A DNA stretch of 64,000 nucleotides from Marinomonas pollencensis (GTDB lineage: Bacteria > Pseudomonadota > Gammaproteobacteria > Pseudomonadales > Marinomonadaceae). Below are positions 42,086 to 51,079 of the stretch, in pieces. Under the pieces are notes generated by a model. That model was not told the DNA's origin, made no database searches, and worked only from the letters and a program-made list of their open reading frames with translations. Position numbers and translations under genes: made by a program. The stretch lies in assembly GCF_003387375.1 (NCBI RefSeq), contig NZ_QUNG01000014.1:1-64000 (forward strand), given 5' to 3'. Each line of letters opens with the position of its first letter. The first letter of the stretch is position 1.

Positions 42086-42631
42086 ATGTCTGAATTAAAA
42101 CAAGCGGCCGCTCCTGAGCAAGCCCTTGTGGTTGGACGCATTACATCGGTTTACGGTGTTAAAGGGTGGGTGAAGTTATATTCACACACCGACCCAATGC
42201 AAGGGATCTTTGATTACAAGCATTGGTGGTTGAAAACCCCTAGTGGGTGGAAAACCGTTGAATTAAGCCAAGGACGATTGCAAGGTCGTGGTTTGGTTGC
42301 ATCAGTGAAAGGCTATAACGACAGAGATCTTGTAAAAGAAATTTGCGGTATGGATATCTACATTGATGCTAAAGAGCTACCAGCGTTAGAGGAAGGTGAT
42401 TATTACTGGAGTCAGCTGGAAGGTCTTAGGGTTACAACCAAAGAGGGTGTCCTCTTGGGGAAGGTTTCTCAACTTATGGAAACCGGTGCGAATGATGTCA
42501 TTGTTGTCCGTGCATGTGAAGGCAGTTTTGATCGCGAAGAACGCTTGATCCCCTATGCGCCAGGGTCTTTTGTTTTGGATATTAATCTAGAGCAACAGCA
42601 AATGGTCGTTGATTGGGATCCAGAATTTTAA
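42086..42631 (+). CDS. rimM: 16S rRNA processing protein RimM
   Basis: 181 residues with the N-terminal barrel domain (VVGRITSVYGVKGWVKLYSHTD) and the C-terminal PRC-barrel (YYWSQLEGLRVTTKEGVLLG, then RLIPYAPGSFVLDINL). It helps mature the 3' head of the 30S subunit through contact with S19. It starts 15 bases after rpsP and 21 bases before trmD, in the expected operon order. Confidence 0.96.
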   Translation: MSELKQAAAPEQALVVGRITSVYGVKGWVKLYSHTDPMQGIFDYKHWWLKTPSGWKTVELSQGRLQGRGLVASVKGYNDRDLVKEICGMDIYIDAKELPALEEGDYYWSQLEGLRVTTKEGVLLGKVSQLMETGANDVIVVRACEGSFDREERLIPYAPGSFVLDINLEQQQMVVDWDPEF

Positions 42632-42652
42632 GCGCAAAGCTGGAGTCATAAT

Positions 42653-43405
42653 GTGAAGGTCAGTGTTATATCGCTTTTTCCGGAGATGTTTCAAGCCATT
42701 ACCCAATACGGTGTAACGGGCAGAGCCATTAAGTCTGGGTTGGTATCGATGGATTTTATTAATCCGCGAGATTTTACTCATGACAGACATAAAACAGTAG
42801 ATGACCGACCTTATGGTGGTGGTCCTGGGATGCTGATGAAAGTTCAGCCTCTCAAAGATGCGATTACAAGCGCCAAGTTATTGGTGCCTAACGCAAAAGT
42901 TATTTATCTATCCCCTCAAGGGCGTACGCTGACGCAAGAAGGCGTGCAACAACTTGCTAAACAAGCAGAATTTATTCTGGTAGCAGGTCGTTATGAAGGC
43001 GTTGATGAACGTTTGATTCAATCTGAGATTGATGAGGAATGGTCAATTGGCGACTTTGTTCTAAGTGGTGGTGAGTTGCCGGCTATGGTGCTAATGGATG
43101 CTGTACTTCGTATGGTTCCAGGGGTGCTAGGAAAGCAGGCTTCGGCAGATGAGGATTCATTTGCTGATGGTTTGTTGGATTGCCCGCACTACACAAGACC
43201 AGAAGTGTTAGATGGTGAATCTGTCCCTTCGGTTTTACTTAGTGGCAACCATGAGGAGATTAGACGCTGGCGATTAAAGCAAAAGCTCGGAAGAACTTTT
43301 CAGCGCCGGCCAGACCTTCTGCAAGACCTTGAGTTGGACAAGGAACAGCAGTTGTTGTTAGAAGAGTTTATTCGCGAAACTGAAGATTCAACCTCGGCAG
43401 AGTAG
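42653..43405 (+). CDS. trmD: tRNA (guanine-N1)-methyltransferase
   Basis: 250 residues from a GTG start preceded by GGAG. TrmD methylates G37 in tRNAs such as Leu, Pro and Arg and prevents +1 frameshifts. The trefoil-knot motifs are visible: [24 protein letters not shown], then [15 protein letters not shown], and CPHYTRPE further on. The third gene of the ribosomal operon. The tRNA-Pro (UGG) genes in this window encode likely substrates. Confidence 0.97.
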   Translation: MKVSVISLFPEMFQAITQYGVTGRAIKSGLVSMDFINPRDFTHDRHKTVDDRPYGGGPGMLMKVQPLKDAITSAKLLVPNAKVIYLSPQGRTLTQEGVQQLAKQAEFILVAGRYEGVDERLIQSEIDEEWSIGDFVLSGGELPAMVLMDAVLRMVPGVLGKQASADEDSFADGLLDCPHYTRPEVLDGESVPSVLLSGNHEEIRRWRLKQKLGRTFQRRPDLLQDLELDKEQQLLLEEFIRETEDSTSAE

Positions 43406-43473
43406 GAATTGCGAGCTTGCTAAAGAGAAGAACCTTCGCTTGGCAAGAAACCATATCATTAGGAGTCACATCC

Positions 43474-43836
43474 ATGAGTAATAAAACTAAACTGATTCAG
43501 CAGCTTGAAGCTGAACAGATGACAAAAGAAGTCCCAGCCTTCGGTCCTGGTGACACTGTTGTCGTTCAAGTTAAAGTTAAAGAAGGTTCACGCGAGCGTC
43601 TACAGGCCTATGAAGGTGTTGTAATTGCTAAGCGTAACCGCGGTCTTAACTCAGCATTTACCGTTCGTAAAATCTCTAGCGGTATCGGTGTTGAGCGTGC
43701 TTTCCAAACATACAGCCCAATTGTTGATAGCATCGAAGTTAAACGTCGCGGTGACGTGCGTCAGGCTAAGATCTACTACCTACGCGAGCGTTCTGGTAAA
43801 TCTGCACGTATTAAAGAGAAATTGGCTAAACGTTAA
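43474..43836 (+). CDS. rplS: 50S ribosomal protein bL19
   Basis: 120 residues starting [16 protein letters not shown], with the [22 protein letters not shown] core and the [20 protein letters not shown] end. The ATG at 43474, preceded by GGAG, is used in place of an upstream in-frame ATG at 43417. The last gene of the operon, closed by a strong terminator. Confidence 0.98.
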   Translation: MSNKTKLIQQLEAEQMTKEVPAFGPGDTVVVQVKVKEGSRERLQAYEGVVIAKRNRGLNSAFTVRKISSGIGVERAFQTYSPIVDSIEVKRRGDVRQAKIYYLRERSGKSARIKEKLAKR

Positions 43837-43849
43837 TTTTTCTGTGTTT

Positions 43850-43878
43850 AAAAAAGGCGACGTAAGTCGCCTTTTTTT
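43850..43878 (+). terminator. Terminator of the rpsP-rplS operon
   Basis: AAAAAAGGCGAC, loop GTAA, GTCGCCTTTTTTT: a strong stem with matching A and T runs, 13 bases after the rplS stop. Confidence 0.93.
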
Positions 43879-43940
43879 ATGGAACTTCCCCCTGTGGTTG
43901 TGGCCTAATATTGTTTACTCCTATTTGCTTGAGGTATTCA

Positions 43941-44660
43941 ATGAAGCGCTTCCTTCCGCTGTTTTCACGCTACGCAATAATTAGCACCCTTCCTGTATTA
44001 TTTTCTTCTCTCGCCTTCGCTGGTAAAGCCGAAGTAGAAACGGCGATTCAACAAGCTCTTCCCCAGTACAGTATTGAAAATGTGCAATTGCATTCAGGTT
44101 CTGGCCTATACACTGTTACGTTAAAAGATGGCCCTGCATTGCATGTTACCGCGGACGGAAAATATTTCACCACGGGTGATATTTATCACATAAAAGGGGC
44201 CGCAGTAGAAAATGAAACCCAAAAAGCCAAGCTGGCCGCAATCGAAGCTTTGCCTGCTTCTGATATGATTGTCTTTAAAGCCCCCAATGAAAAAACGCAC
44301 ATTACCGTGTTTACCGATGTGGACTGTGCTTACTGCCGCATGCTGCACAAAGAAGTGCCTAAGCTAAATGAAATGGGTATTACGGTGCGCTATTTGGCCT
44401 ATCCTCGTGCTGGCCTAGGTTCTGATGGTTACAAAAAAATGGTGAGTATCTGGTGTTCTGATGACCCTAAAGCTTGGCTAACCAAGGCGAAAGGTGGTGA
44501 AAACGTGCCAGAAAACACCTGTGTGAATCCTGTTGCAGATGACTATAACTTAGGAAATTCGATTGGCGTGCGTGGGACTCCTAGTATTGTTTTGCAAGAT
44601 GGTCAGCTGATTCCTGGTTACTTACCTGCTGATTCCTTGGCAAAAGAGCTAGGGTTATAG
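43941..44660 (+). CDS. dsbC: Thiol:disulfide isomerase DsbC
   Basis: 239 residues with a signal peptide ending FSSLAFA. The N-terminal dimerisation domain (KAEVETAIQQALPQYSIENV) is followed by a thioredoxin-like domain whose active site is Cys129-Ala-Tyr-Cys132 in VDCAYCRML. A second Cys pair (WCSDD and NTCVN) forms the structural disulfide, and GTPSIV holds the cis-proline. It corrects wrong disulfides in the periplasm. The ATG at 43941 has GAGG upstream and starts the signal peptide. In Pseudomonas xerD is a neighbour; it is missing here. Confidence 0.93.
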   Translation: MKRFLPLFSRYAIISTLPVLFSSLAFAGKAEVETAIQQALPQYSIENVQLHSGSGLYTVTLKDGPALHVTADGKYFTTGDIYHIKGAAVENETQKAKLAAIEALPASDMIVFKAPNEKTHITVFTDVDCAYCRMLHKEVPKLNEMGITVRYLAYPRAGLGSDGYKKMVSIWCSDDPKAWLTKAKGGENVPENTCVNPVADDYNLGNSIGVRGTPSIVLQDGQLIPGYLPADSLAKELGL

Positions 44661-44712
44661 GTCTATAGCAAAATATTCCACTAAACATGAGCCTTGTTCA
44701 GCGTATTCTACG

Positions 44713-44741
44713 TTGGGTTTAATTCACTCTAACGCTATAAT
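44713..44741 (+). promoter_or_regulatory. Sigma-70 promoter of hom-thrC
   Basis: TTGGGT at 44713-44718 and a perfect TATAAT at 44736-44741 are spaced by 17 bases, 65 bases before the hom start. No attenuator with threonine or isoleucine codons was seen in the short leader. Confidence 0.7.
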
Positions 44742-44806
44742 GGCAAGGCTTAGATGTTGGAAACGAACATCGTATAAAAATTAAATTATCTCTGTGGGGT
44801 ATTGTT

Positions 44807-46108
44807 TTGAAACCGGTAAAAGTCGGAATTTGTGGGCTGGGAACGGTAGGTTCTGGCAGTTTTAATATTCTGCGCAAGAACGCAGAAGAAATTACACGAC
44901 GTGTCGGTCGTTCAATCGTCATTGAACAGGTGGGTGCACGTCGTGATAACGATGCATGCGACACCACCGGAGTGAACATGACCCGCGACATTTTTGATGT
45001 CGTGAATAATCCAGAGATTGATATTGTTCTTGAGCTTATTGGTGGCACATCCGTTGCTAAAGAGCTTGTGCTAACCGCCATCAAAAATGGCAAACATGTG
45101 GTTACTGCTAACAAAGCACTGATTGCCGAACACGGCAATGAGATATTCGCAAGAGCACAAGAAAAAGGCGTTATTGTTGCCTTTGAGGCCGCTGTTGCTG
45201 GCGGCATTCCTATTATCAAATCTCTTCGTGAAGGTTTGTCTGCTAACCGCATCGATTGGTTGGCGGGTATCATTAATGGTACCGGTAATTTTATCTTGAC
45301 CGAGATGAGCGAAAAGGGCCGTGACTTCGATGATGTTTTAAAAGAAGCTCAGGCATTAGGGTACGCTGAAGCGGATCCTACTTTTGATGTGGAAGGTATT
45401 GATGCTGCTCATAAGCTTACTATTTTAGCCTCGATTGCGTTTGGTATTCCGCTGCAATTCGAAAAAACCTACACCGAGGGCATCAGTCGCATTACTTCTG
45501 AAGACGTCGCTTTTGCCAGTGATTTAGGTTACGCCATTAAGCACCTTGGCATCGCCAATCGAACTAAGAACGGTATTGAGCTACGCGTGCACCCAACCTT
45601 GATCTCCAACAAGCAACTATTAGCGAATGTTAATGGTGTGATGAACGCGGTTATGGTGAAAGGGGACGCTGTGGGTCCTACCTTGACCTACGGTGCCGGT
45701 GCAGGTGCGATGCCAACGGGTTCATCTGTGGTGGCTGATGTGATTGATGTTGCTCGTACTTTGACTTCAGATCCGAACAATAGAGTGCCACATTTGGCAT
45801 TCCAAGAAGACGCATTGTCAGATGTTAATGTTTTGCCGATTGAAGAAATTGAGTGCGGTTTCTTTCTGAATATGACGATTCAAGATCGTGCCGGCGTATT
45901 GGCGAATATTACTCAAATTTTATCTAAAAATGGCATTAGTATTGAGTCCTTGATTCAGCGTGAGCGTGAAGGCAGCGATCTTGTGCCGCTGGTTGTCATG
46001 ACCCATGACGTGAAAGAACGTGCTATGAATGCGGCCATTGCCGAGATTGAAGCCTTGCCAGATGTTGCGGGTACTGTTCAGCGTATTCGTGTTGAAACAT
46101 TGGCTTAA
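44807..46108 (+). CDS. hom: Homoserine dehydrogenase
   Basis: 433 residues from a TTG start. The NAD(P) domain opens KVGICGLGTVGSGSFNIL. The catalytic domain contains LAGIINGTGNFILTEM and the lysine-bearing EGIDAAHKL region. A C-terminal ACT domain (FLNMTIQDRAGVLANITQIL) gives feedback control by threonine. It reduces aspartate semialdehyde to homoserine. This is the single-function form, not fused to aspartokinase. thrC follows 12 bases later; thrB is not in the window. Confidence 0.95.
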   Translation: MKPVKVGICGLGTVGSGSFNILRKNAEEITRRVGRSIVIEQVGARRDNDACDTTGVNMTRDIFDVVNNPEIDIVLELIGGTSVAKELVLTAIKNGKHVVTANKALIAEHGNEIFARAQEKGVIVAFEAAVAGGIPIIKSLREGLSANRIDWLAGIINGTGNFILTEMSEKGRDFDDVLKEAQALGYAEADPTFDVEGIDAAHKLTILASIAFGIPLQFEKTYTEGISRITSEDVAFASDLGYAIKHLGIANRTKNGIELRVHPTLISNKQLLANVNGVMNAVMVKGDAVGPTLTYGAGAGAMPTGSSVVADVIDVARTLTSDPNNRVPHLAFQEDALSDVNVLPIEEIECGFFLNMTIQDRAGVLANITQILSKNGISIESLIQREREGSDLVPLVVMTHDVKERAMNAAIAEIEALPDVAGTVQRIRVETLA

Positions 46109-46120
46109 GGAGGAATGACA

Positions 46121-47506
46121 ATGAAATATATTTCTACTCGTGGCAAAGCGCCAGCCTTGTCTTTTGGTGATGTGCTATTGGCTGGCTTGGCAAGTGATGG
46201 TGGCTTATATGTGCCAGAAACCTTGCCTCATTATAGCGAACAAGAAATTGCTTCTTGGGCGAGTCTAAGTTACCAAGAGCTTGCCTTTAAAGTAATGTGG
46301 CCTTTTGTGGAAGGTGATATTCCTGCGGATGCGTTTAAGAAGATGATTGATGAGGCTTATTCAAGCTTTAATCATGCGTCTGTTGCGCCTATGGTACAAG
46401 TAGGTAATAACGAATGGATTCTTGAGCTGTTTCGCGGACCAACGTTGGCTTTCAAAGATTTTGCCTTACAGTTATTAGGCCGTTTGATGGACTATGTGTT
46501 GGCTGAGCGTAAAGAGAAACTGGTTATCTTGGGGGCGACTTCTGGTGATACTGGCTCTGCTGCGATCGAAGGTTGCCGTCACTCTGAGCACTTAGACATC
46601 TTTATTTTACATCCTTTTGAGCGTGTTTCTGAAGTGCAGCGCCGTCAGATGACAACGGTCATCGATGACAATGTATTCAATATTGCCGTGAAAGGTAATT
46701 TTGATGATTGCCAAGGTATGGTGAAATCCAGCTTTGCTGATCAATCTTTCTTGAAAGGCGCTAAACTTGGTGCGGTAAACTCGATTAACTGGGCGCGCAT
46801 CATGGCTCAAGTCGTTTACTACTTTTCTTCTGCTTTGTCTGTTGGTGCGCCGCATCGTAAGGTGTCTTTCTCTGTACCAACGGGGAACTTCGGGGATATT
46901 TTCGCAGGCTACCTTGCTAAGAAAATGGGCTTGCCGGTTGATCAACTGGTGGTGGCTACCAACCAGAATGACATCTTGCACCGAGTCATCGCGGAAAATG
47001 ACATGAGCCGCCAGTCTTTGAATGTGACCTTGTCGCCGAGTATGGACATCATGGTGTCCAGTAACTTTGAGCGTTTATTGTTTGATGCTCATGGTCGTGA
47101 TGGGGTGGCGATTGATGACTTAATGGCACGCTTTAATCAAGGCGATGTGTCTTTAAATGATTCAGCTTGGTCGTTTGTTAAAGACAACTTTGATAGCTAC
47201 AAAGTGGATGACAAGAAAACCTGTGAAGTGATTGCCGATGTATTTGCATCCACTCAGTACCTTCTTGACCCTCATACGGCGATTGGTCTGGAAGCTGCGC
47301 GTCAGTGCTGGAACGACAAGTCTGTGCCAATGATTACCTTGGCGACAGCGCATCCGGTGAAATTCCCTGAAGCAGTCGAGAAAGCTGGCTGTCAGTCACC
47401 TAGCTTGCCAGAGCATATGAAAGACCTTTTCGAGCGTGAAGAGTCTTATAGTGTGCTGGACAATAGTTTGGATGATGTTCAATCTTTTGTGGCTGAGCGC
47501 ATCTAA
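46121..47506 (+). CDS. thrC: Threonine synthase
   Basis: 461 residues. PLP enzyme that converts O-phosphohomoserine to threonine. The PLP lysine lies in GPTLAFKDFALQLLGR, followed by GATSGDTGSAAIEGCR for phosphate binding and VPTGNFGDIFAGYLAKKMG. The ATG at 46121 is chosen because AGGAGG (46109-46114) is spaced properly for it and touches the alternative ATG at 46115. It is co-transcribed with hom and closed by a terminator. Kbl-Tdh elsewhere in the window degrade the product. Confidence 0.96.
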   Translation: MKYISTRGKAPALSFGDVLLAGLASDGGLYVPETLPHYSEQEIASWASLSYQELAFKVMWPFVEGDIPADAFKKMIDEAYSSFNHASVAPMVQVGNNEWILELFRGPTLAFKDFALQLLGRLMDYVLAERKEKLVILGATSGDTGSAAIEGCRHSEHLDIFILHPFERVSEVQRRQMTTVIDDNVFNIAVKGNFDDCQGMVKSSFADQSFLKGAKLGAVNSINWARIMAQVVYYFSSALSVGAPHRKVSFSVPTGNFGDIFAGYLAKKMGLPVDQLVVATNQNDILHRVIAENDMSRQSLNVTLSPSMDIMVSSNFERLLFDAHGRDGVAIDDLMARFNQGDVSLNDSAWSFVKDNFDSYKVDDKKTCEVIADVFASTQYLLDPHTAIGLEAARQCWNDKSVPMITLATAHPVKFPEAVEKAGCQSPSLPEHMKDLFEREESYSVLDNSLDDVQSFVAERI

Positions 47507-47533
47507 ACCGACCAGCCCTGATTGAAAATATCT

Positions 47534-47563
47534 AAAGCCGGCGCTCTGTGAGTGCCGGCTTTT
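47534..47563 (+). terminator. Terminator after thrC
   Basis: AAAGCCGGC (47534-47542) pairs with GCCGGCTTT (47554-47562) around an 11-base loop and is followed by a T-rich stretch. Confidence 0.85.
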
Positions 47564-47594
47564 CTTCTTTTACCTTTCCTGCCAGTTATTATCT

Positions 47595-48320
47595 ATGAAC
47601 TTATTGTTACTCGATCCTAAAAATAGTGTGAATGATGGCGGCTACGCGTTGACCGAGCGTCAGCAGCAACACGTCTCAAAAGTAATTAAAGCCGTGACAG
47701 GGGATGTGTTGCGTGTAGGCTTGCTGAATGGCGGTATTGGTGAAGGGGTTTATCAAGCGGCAGATGACAAGCAGCCGGCGTATATTCATTCATTAGCCTT
47801 ATCTGCAAAACCACCTGCACCATTACCAATGGTATTGGTAATGGCTTTACCTCGGCCTAATATGCTCAAACGTACTTTGCAGAATATCAGTGCTATGGGA
47901 GTGAAAGAGATTTATCTCATTCACTCGGCAAAAGTGGAAAAAAGCTACTGGCAGAGTCCTGTACTGCAGCAGGATTCCATCCAACAATCTTTGCTGGAAG
48001 GTTTAGAGCAAGCTAAGGATACTGTGATGCCAGTGTGTCATATGATTCCGCGTTTTCGCCCTTTTGTGGAAGATCAGTTGCCGGCTATCCTTGCTGGTAA
48101 AAGGGGCTTGCTTGCTCATCCATATAAAGCCCAGGTGTGCCCGGTTGCGATTGAAGAGCCTTGTGTCTTAGCTTTAGGGCCAGAAGGTGGATGGAATGAA
48201 TTTGAAGTGACTAAGTGGTTAGCAGCAGGGATGGAGTCTGTGCATCTAGGAGAGCGTATTTTAAGAGTAGAAACTGTGGTGCCTGTCTTGTTGTCGAGGC
48301 TTTATCCTGCTGGTTGTTAA
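47595..48320 (+). CDS. rsmE: 16S rRNA (uracil-1498-N3)-methyltransferase
   Basis: 241 residues. The N-terminal PUA-like RNA-binding domain includes RQQQHVSKVIKAVTGDVLRVG. The C-terminal trefoil-knot methyltransferase domain shows ALPRPNMLKRTLQNISAMGV, then LALGPEGGWNEFEV and LGERILRVETV, the RsmE signatures. It methylates U1498 in the decoding region of the 30S subunit. It stands alone between the thrC terminator and a diguanylate cyclase gene. Confidence 0.94.
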   Translation: MNLLLLDPKNSVNDGGYALTERQQQHVSKVIKAVTGDVLRVGLLNGGIGEGVYQAADDKQPAYIHSLALSAKPPAPLPMVLVMALPRPNMLKRTLQNISAMGVKEIYLIHSAKVEKSYWQSPVLQQDSIQQSLLEGLEQAKDTVMPVCHMIPRFRPFVEDQLPAILAGKRGLLAHPYKAQVCPVAIEEPCVLALGPEGGWNEFEVTKWLAAGMESVHLGERILRVETVVPVLLSRLYPAGC

Positions 48321-48412
48321 TCGCCCTCAATCTCTGTTAATTTGTCTTGATAGGCTGCCATAGGGAAACTCTAAGCGCCTTAGGATATCGCTAGCAAATC
48401 AAGGAGAAAGGA

Positions 48413-49525
48413 ATGGGCGAATTAGCTCGTGGTTGCCTGCCTGAGAGCCAACACGTTAATAAAAATTGGATACAAAGGTGTGTCTACCATATTTTTTATT
48501 TGGGGTTGTCCGGCGAGGTATTTTCTGAGCAGATTCGCCGTATCTTGATCGTTAATCTCTTTTCTATTGTTGGTATTGTATTTACCTTGCCTCTCGGTAT
48601 AGCTGCATTATACCGTTCCAATATCGGGCTTGCGCTGGCCCTTCTGTGCTTTGCATTTATTTTTTGTGCCAACCAGCTCTACCTAAGGCGAACTAGGAAT
48701 TATAGGGTGTGTGGCAACATTGTTATCTACCCTCTGTACTGTCTTATGTTGTATCTGGTCTTTACCGGCGGCGTGAGCGGCACAGGTTATGTGTGGATAT
48801 TTTGTGTTCCTGCGGTGTCGTTATTTATTCAGGGGATTAAGCGCGGAATAATCGAGATGATCATTTTCACCTTACTGCTGATCGTCATTTTGTACTTTTT
48901 CTCGAACATCTATGGCATGGCGTTTCATTACGATGCAGATTTAAGGTTTCGCGTACTGGCGTCTTTTATCGTGGTATTTTTCTTATCGACTATTTATGAG
49001 TATTCCATGAGACGCTTTAATGAAGCGTTACGTCACTCCTCAAGATTGTTGCAAGAGCAAGCTGAAACAGACCCGCTAACACAGTTGTTAAATAGACGAG
49101 GGATGCAACAGAGGCTAGAGGATGCTGAAGCGGGGGCATTGCATCTGGTGTTAATTGATGTCGATTATTTTAAAAATATAAATGACCAATATGGTCATGA
49201 TTGTGGTGATTTTATTCTTCGGACATTGGCTGATTTGATAGCAAAAGAGCTTCCCGAAGGGGGCTGGTTATCTCGCTGGGGAGGGGAAGAGTTTTTGTTA
49301 GCGCTGAGAGAAACGGACTCCAGTCAAGCGATAGAGATAGCAGAGAAGATACGTCAAGCCATAGAAAACTATGATTTTCATTATGACCAACAAGACATTC
49401 ATATTACCGCTAGTTTTGGCATAGTGCCCTTAGGCACTGAAAACCCTTTGAATATTGCCTTGAAAGTGGCGGATAGGTTGTTGTATCAAGCGAAAGACGC
49501 GGGTAGGAATAATATTTGTGTGTGA
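48413..49525 (+). CDS. Polytopic membrane diguanylate cyclase (GGDEF)
   Basis: 370 residues. Five or six transmembrane helices between about residues 42 and 205 form the sensor part, with little periplasmic sequence, followed by a short coiled coil and a GGDEF domain from about 210. The active site is SRWGGEEF, and LIDVDYFKNINDQYGHD gives the metal-binding and substrate residues. The slot for the RxxD inhibitory site reads EGGW, so canonical product inhibition is again missing, as in the other cyclase of this window. AAGGAGAAAG precedes the ATG. Signal unknown. Confidence 0.9.
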   Translation: MGELARGCLPESQHVNKNWIQRCVYHIFYLGLSGEVFSEQIRRILIVNLFSIVGIVFTLPLGIAALYRSNIGLALALLCFAFIFCANQLYLRRTRNYRVCGNIVIYPLYCLMLYLVFTGGVSGTGYVWIFCVPAVSLFIQGIKRGIIEMIIFTLLLIVILYFFSNIYGMAFHYDADLRFRVLASFIVVFFLSTIYEYSMRRFNEALRHSSRLLQEQAETDPLTQLLNRRGMQQRLEDAEAGALHLVLIDVDYFKNINDQYGHDCGDFILRTLADLIAKELPEGGWLSRWGGEEFLLALRETDSSQAIEIAEKIRQAIENYDFHYDQQDIHITASFGIVPLGTENPLNIALKVADRLLYQAKDAGRNNICV

Positions 49526-49540
49526 GTGGTTACCTTGAAG

Positions 49541-49570
49541 CGCCCTCCTTGAAAAGGTTCAAGGAGGGCG
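49541..49570. terminator. Strong hairpin between convergent genes
   Basis: CGCCCTCCTTGAA (49541-49553), loop AAGG, TTCAAGGAGGGCG (49558-49570): a perfect 13-bp stem placed between the diguanylate cyclase and the convergent sugar transporter. The T run is only TTT, so termination efficiency is uncertain. Confidence 0.65.
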
Positions 49571-49579
49571 TTTGGGTAT

Positions 49580-50812
49580 TTAGCGAGTGCGGATTTTTGA
49601 ACCTATTGCACCATAGTAAGCTATATATAGGTAGCAGATAACTGGCATGATAAAAGAAATCTGAAGGCCAATTGAGTCCGCTAAGGCGCCTTGGATGACA
49701 GGCAAAATGGCGCCACCAACAATGGCCAAACAGAGTAATCCTGACCCACGGCTGGTTTGTGTGCCTAAGCCTTTAAGCGCTAAGCTAAAAATAGTTGGGA
49801 ACATGACGGAATTAAAGAAACCAACCAGCAGAATGGACCACATGGCAATTTGCCCATCATTAACAATCGTACTGGCAATCAACACTATCGCTAATAAGGC
49901 GTTTGCTGTCAGCAACTTTCTGGCGGACATGCGCTGCATTAAGGCGGCACCAATAAAGCGTCCGACCATAGCGCCGCCCCAATAATAAGCCACATAATGA
50001 GCAGCATCGGCTTCTACGAGACCCGCAATATTGTGTAGTCCTAAAAAGTTAACCAACAAACTACCAATGGATACTTCAGCACCCACGTACATAAAGATCG
50101 CAACGCTGCCTAACATCAAGTGGCGATATTGAAAAATACTCTTATCAGAAGTTTGAGGGCTTTCTGTTTCAATATTGGCAGGGGTAGGTAAACGAATTCG
50201 AGTAAAGGTGATGGCCAAAATAACCAGCGCAGTTGCTAAACCAATATAAGGAAGAATAACGCTTTCCGCTTCTTGTGCTTTGGTTAAATATTGCCCCGCG
50301 GCGGTAAACACTAAAGCGCCTCCAATAAGAGGGGCAAGCGTTGTGCCTAAAGAGTTAAATGCCTGTGACAAAGTTAACCGGCTCGACGCTGTTTGAGATG
50401 GCCCCATAATGGTGACGAGTGGGTTGGCGGCGACTTGTAATATGGTGATGCCGCTAGCTAAAACAAACAGTGCGGCTAAGAAAATACTATAGAGTTGGGC
50501 TTTTGCGGCCGCGATAAATAATAGACAGCCAGCCGCAGCAATCATCAGGCCGATGCCAATGCCGCGCTGAAAGCCAACTCTTTTTACTAGATTTCCCGCA
50601 GGAACTGAGACAATGAAATAGGCGCCAAAAAAGCAAAACTGAATCATCATGGCTTGGGTATAGGAAAGATCAAAAACACCCTTAAGGTGAGGAATCAGTA
50701 TGTCATTAAGAGAGGTAATGAAGCCCCACATAAAAAATAAAGATGTGAGGGAAATGAATGCAAAGCGTTGATTTAGTTGAGGCTTTTCAGCCATCGTTGC
50801 TGCGTTGTCCAT
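49580..50812 (-). CDS. MFS sugar transporter, FucP/GluP family
   Basis: About 410 residues, twelve transmembrane helices. Family signatures are [21 protein letters not shown] near the start, then [32 protein letters not shown] and [23 protein letters not shown]. This is the fucose:proton / glucose-galactose symporter group of the major facilitator superfamily. The start is set at 50812 ([12 protein letters not shown]), because the longer frame adds a charged, non-homologous leader. No sugar catabolic genes or regulator are adjacent, so the substrate is open between fucose, glucose, galactose and N-acetylhexosamines. Confidence 0.88.
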   Translation of the reverse strand: MDNAATMAEKPQLNQRFAFISLTSLFFMWGFITSLNDILIPHLKGVFDLSYTQAMMIQFCFFGAYFIVSVPAGNLVKRVGFQRGIGIGLMIAAAGCLLFIAAAKAQLYSIFLAALFVLASGITILQVAANPLVTIMGPSQTASSRLTLSQAFNSLGTTLAPLIGGALVFTAAGQYLTKAQEAESVILPYIGLATALVILAITFTRIRLPTPANIETESPQTSDKSIFQYRHLMLGSVAIFMYVGAEVSIGSLLVNFLGLHNIAGLVEADAAHYVAYYWGGAMVGRFIGAALMQRMSARKLLTANALLAIVLIASTIVNDGQIAMWSILLVGFFNSVMFPTIFSLALKGLGTQTSRGSGLLCLAIVGGAILPVIQGALADSIGLQISFIMPVICYLYIAYYGAIGSKIRTR

Positions 50813-51015
50813 AATTTTTCCGATCAGTTTAGGTGAAGATGGTTCGTTTTTTTTATGTTTAGAAGAATGATCCAAATCAAAAAAGCACGGCATCATATCA
50901 CCATCAGATCGGTTAGGTATGTGCAGAAGGGTAACGGACAGCTAGTGTCCTAATATATTCCTAAATAGGCTTTGTTCTGTAAGAAAATATTACCTACTCA
51001 TGGGTTATGTAACAT

Positions 51016-51043
51016 ACTCTACTACCCGTTAAGGTAGTGGAGT
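51016..51043. terminator. Hairpin downstream of a minus-strand gene junction
   Basis: ACTCTACTACC (51016-51026) pairs with GGTAGTGGAGT (51033-51043), 11 bp with one G-T pair, loop CGTTAA. It lies 37 bases beyond the chemoreceptor stop and could end its minus-strand transcript, though the U tract is poor. Confidence 0.5.
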
Positions 51044-51079
51044 AGTTTGTTGGGCGGGTTGTTTCTTGGTTTCGTGCTG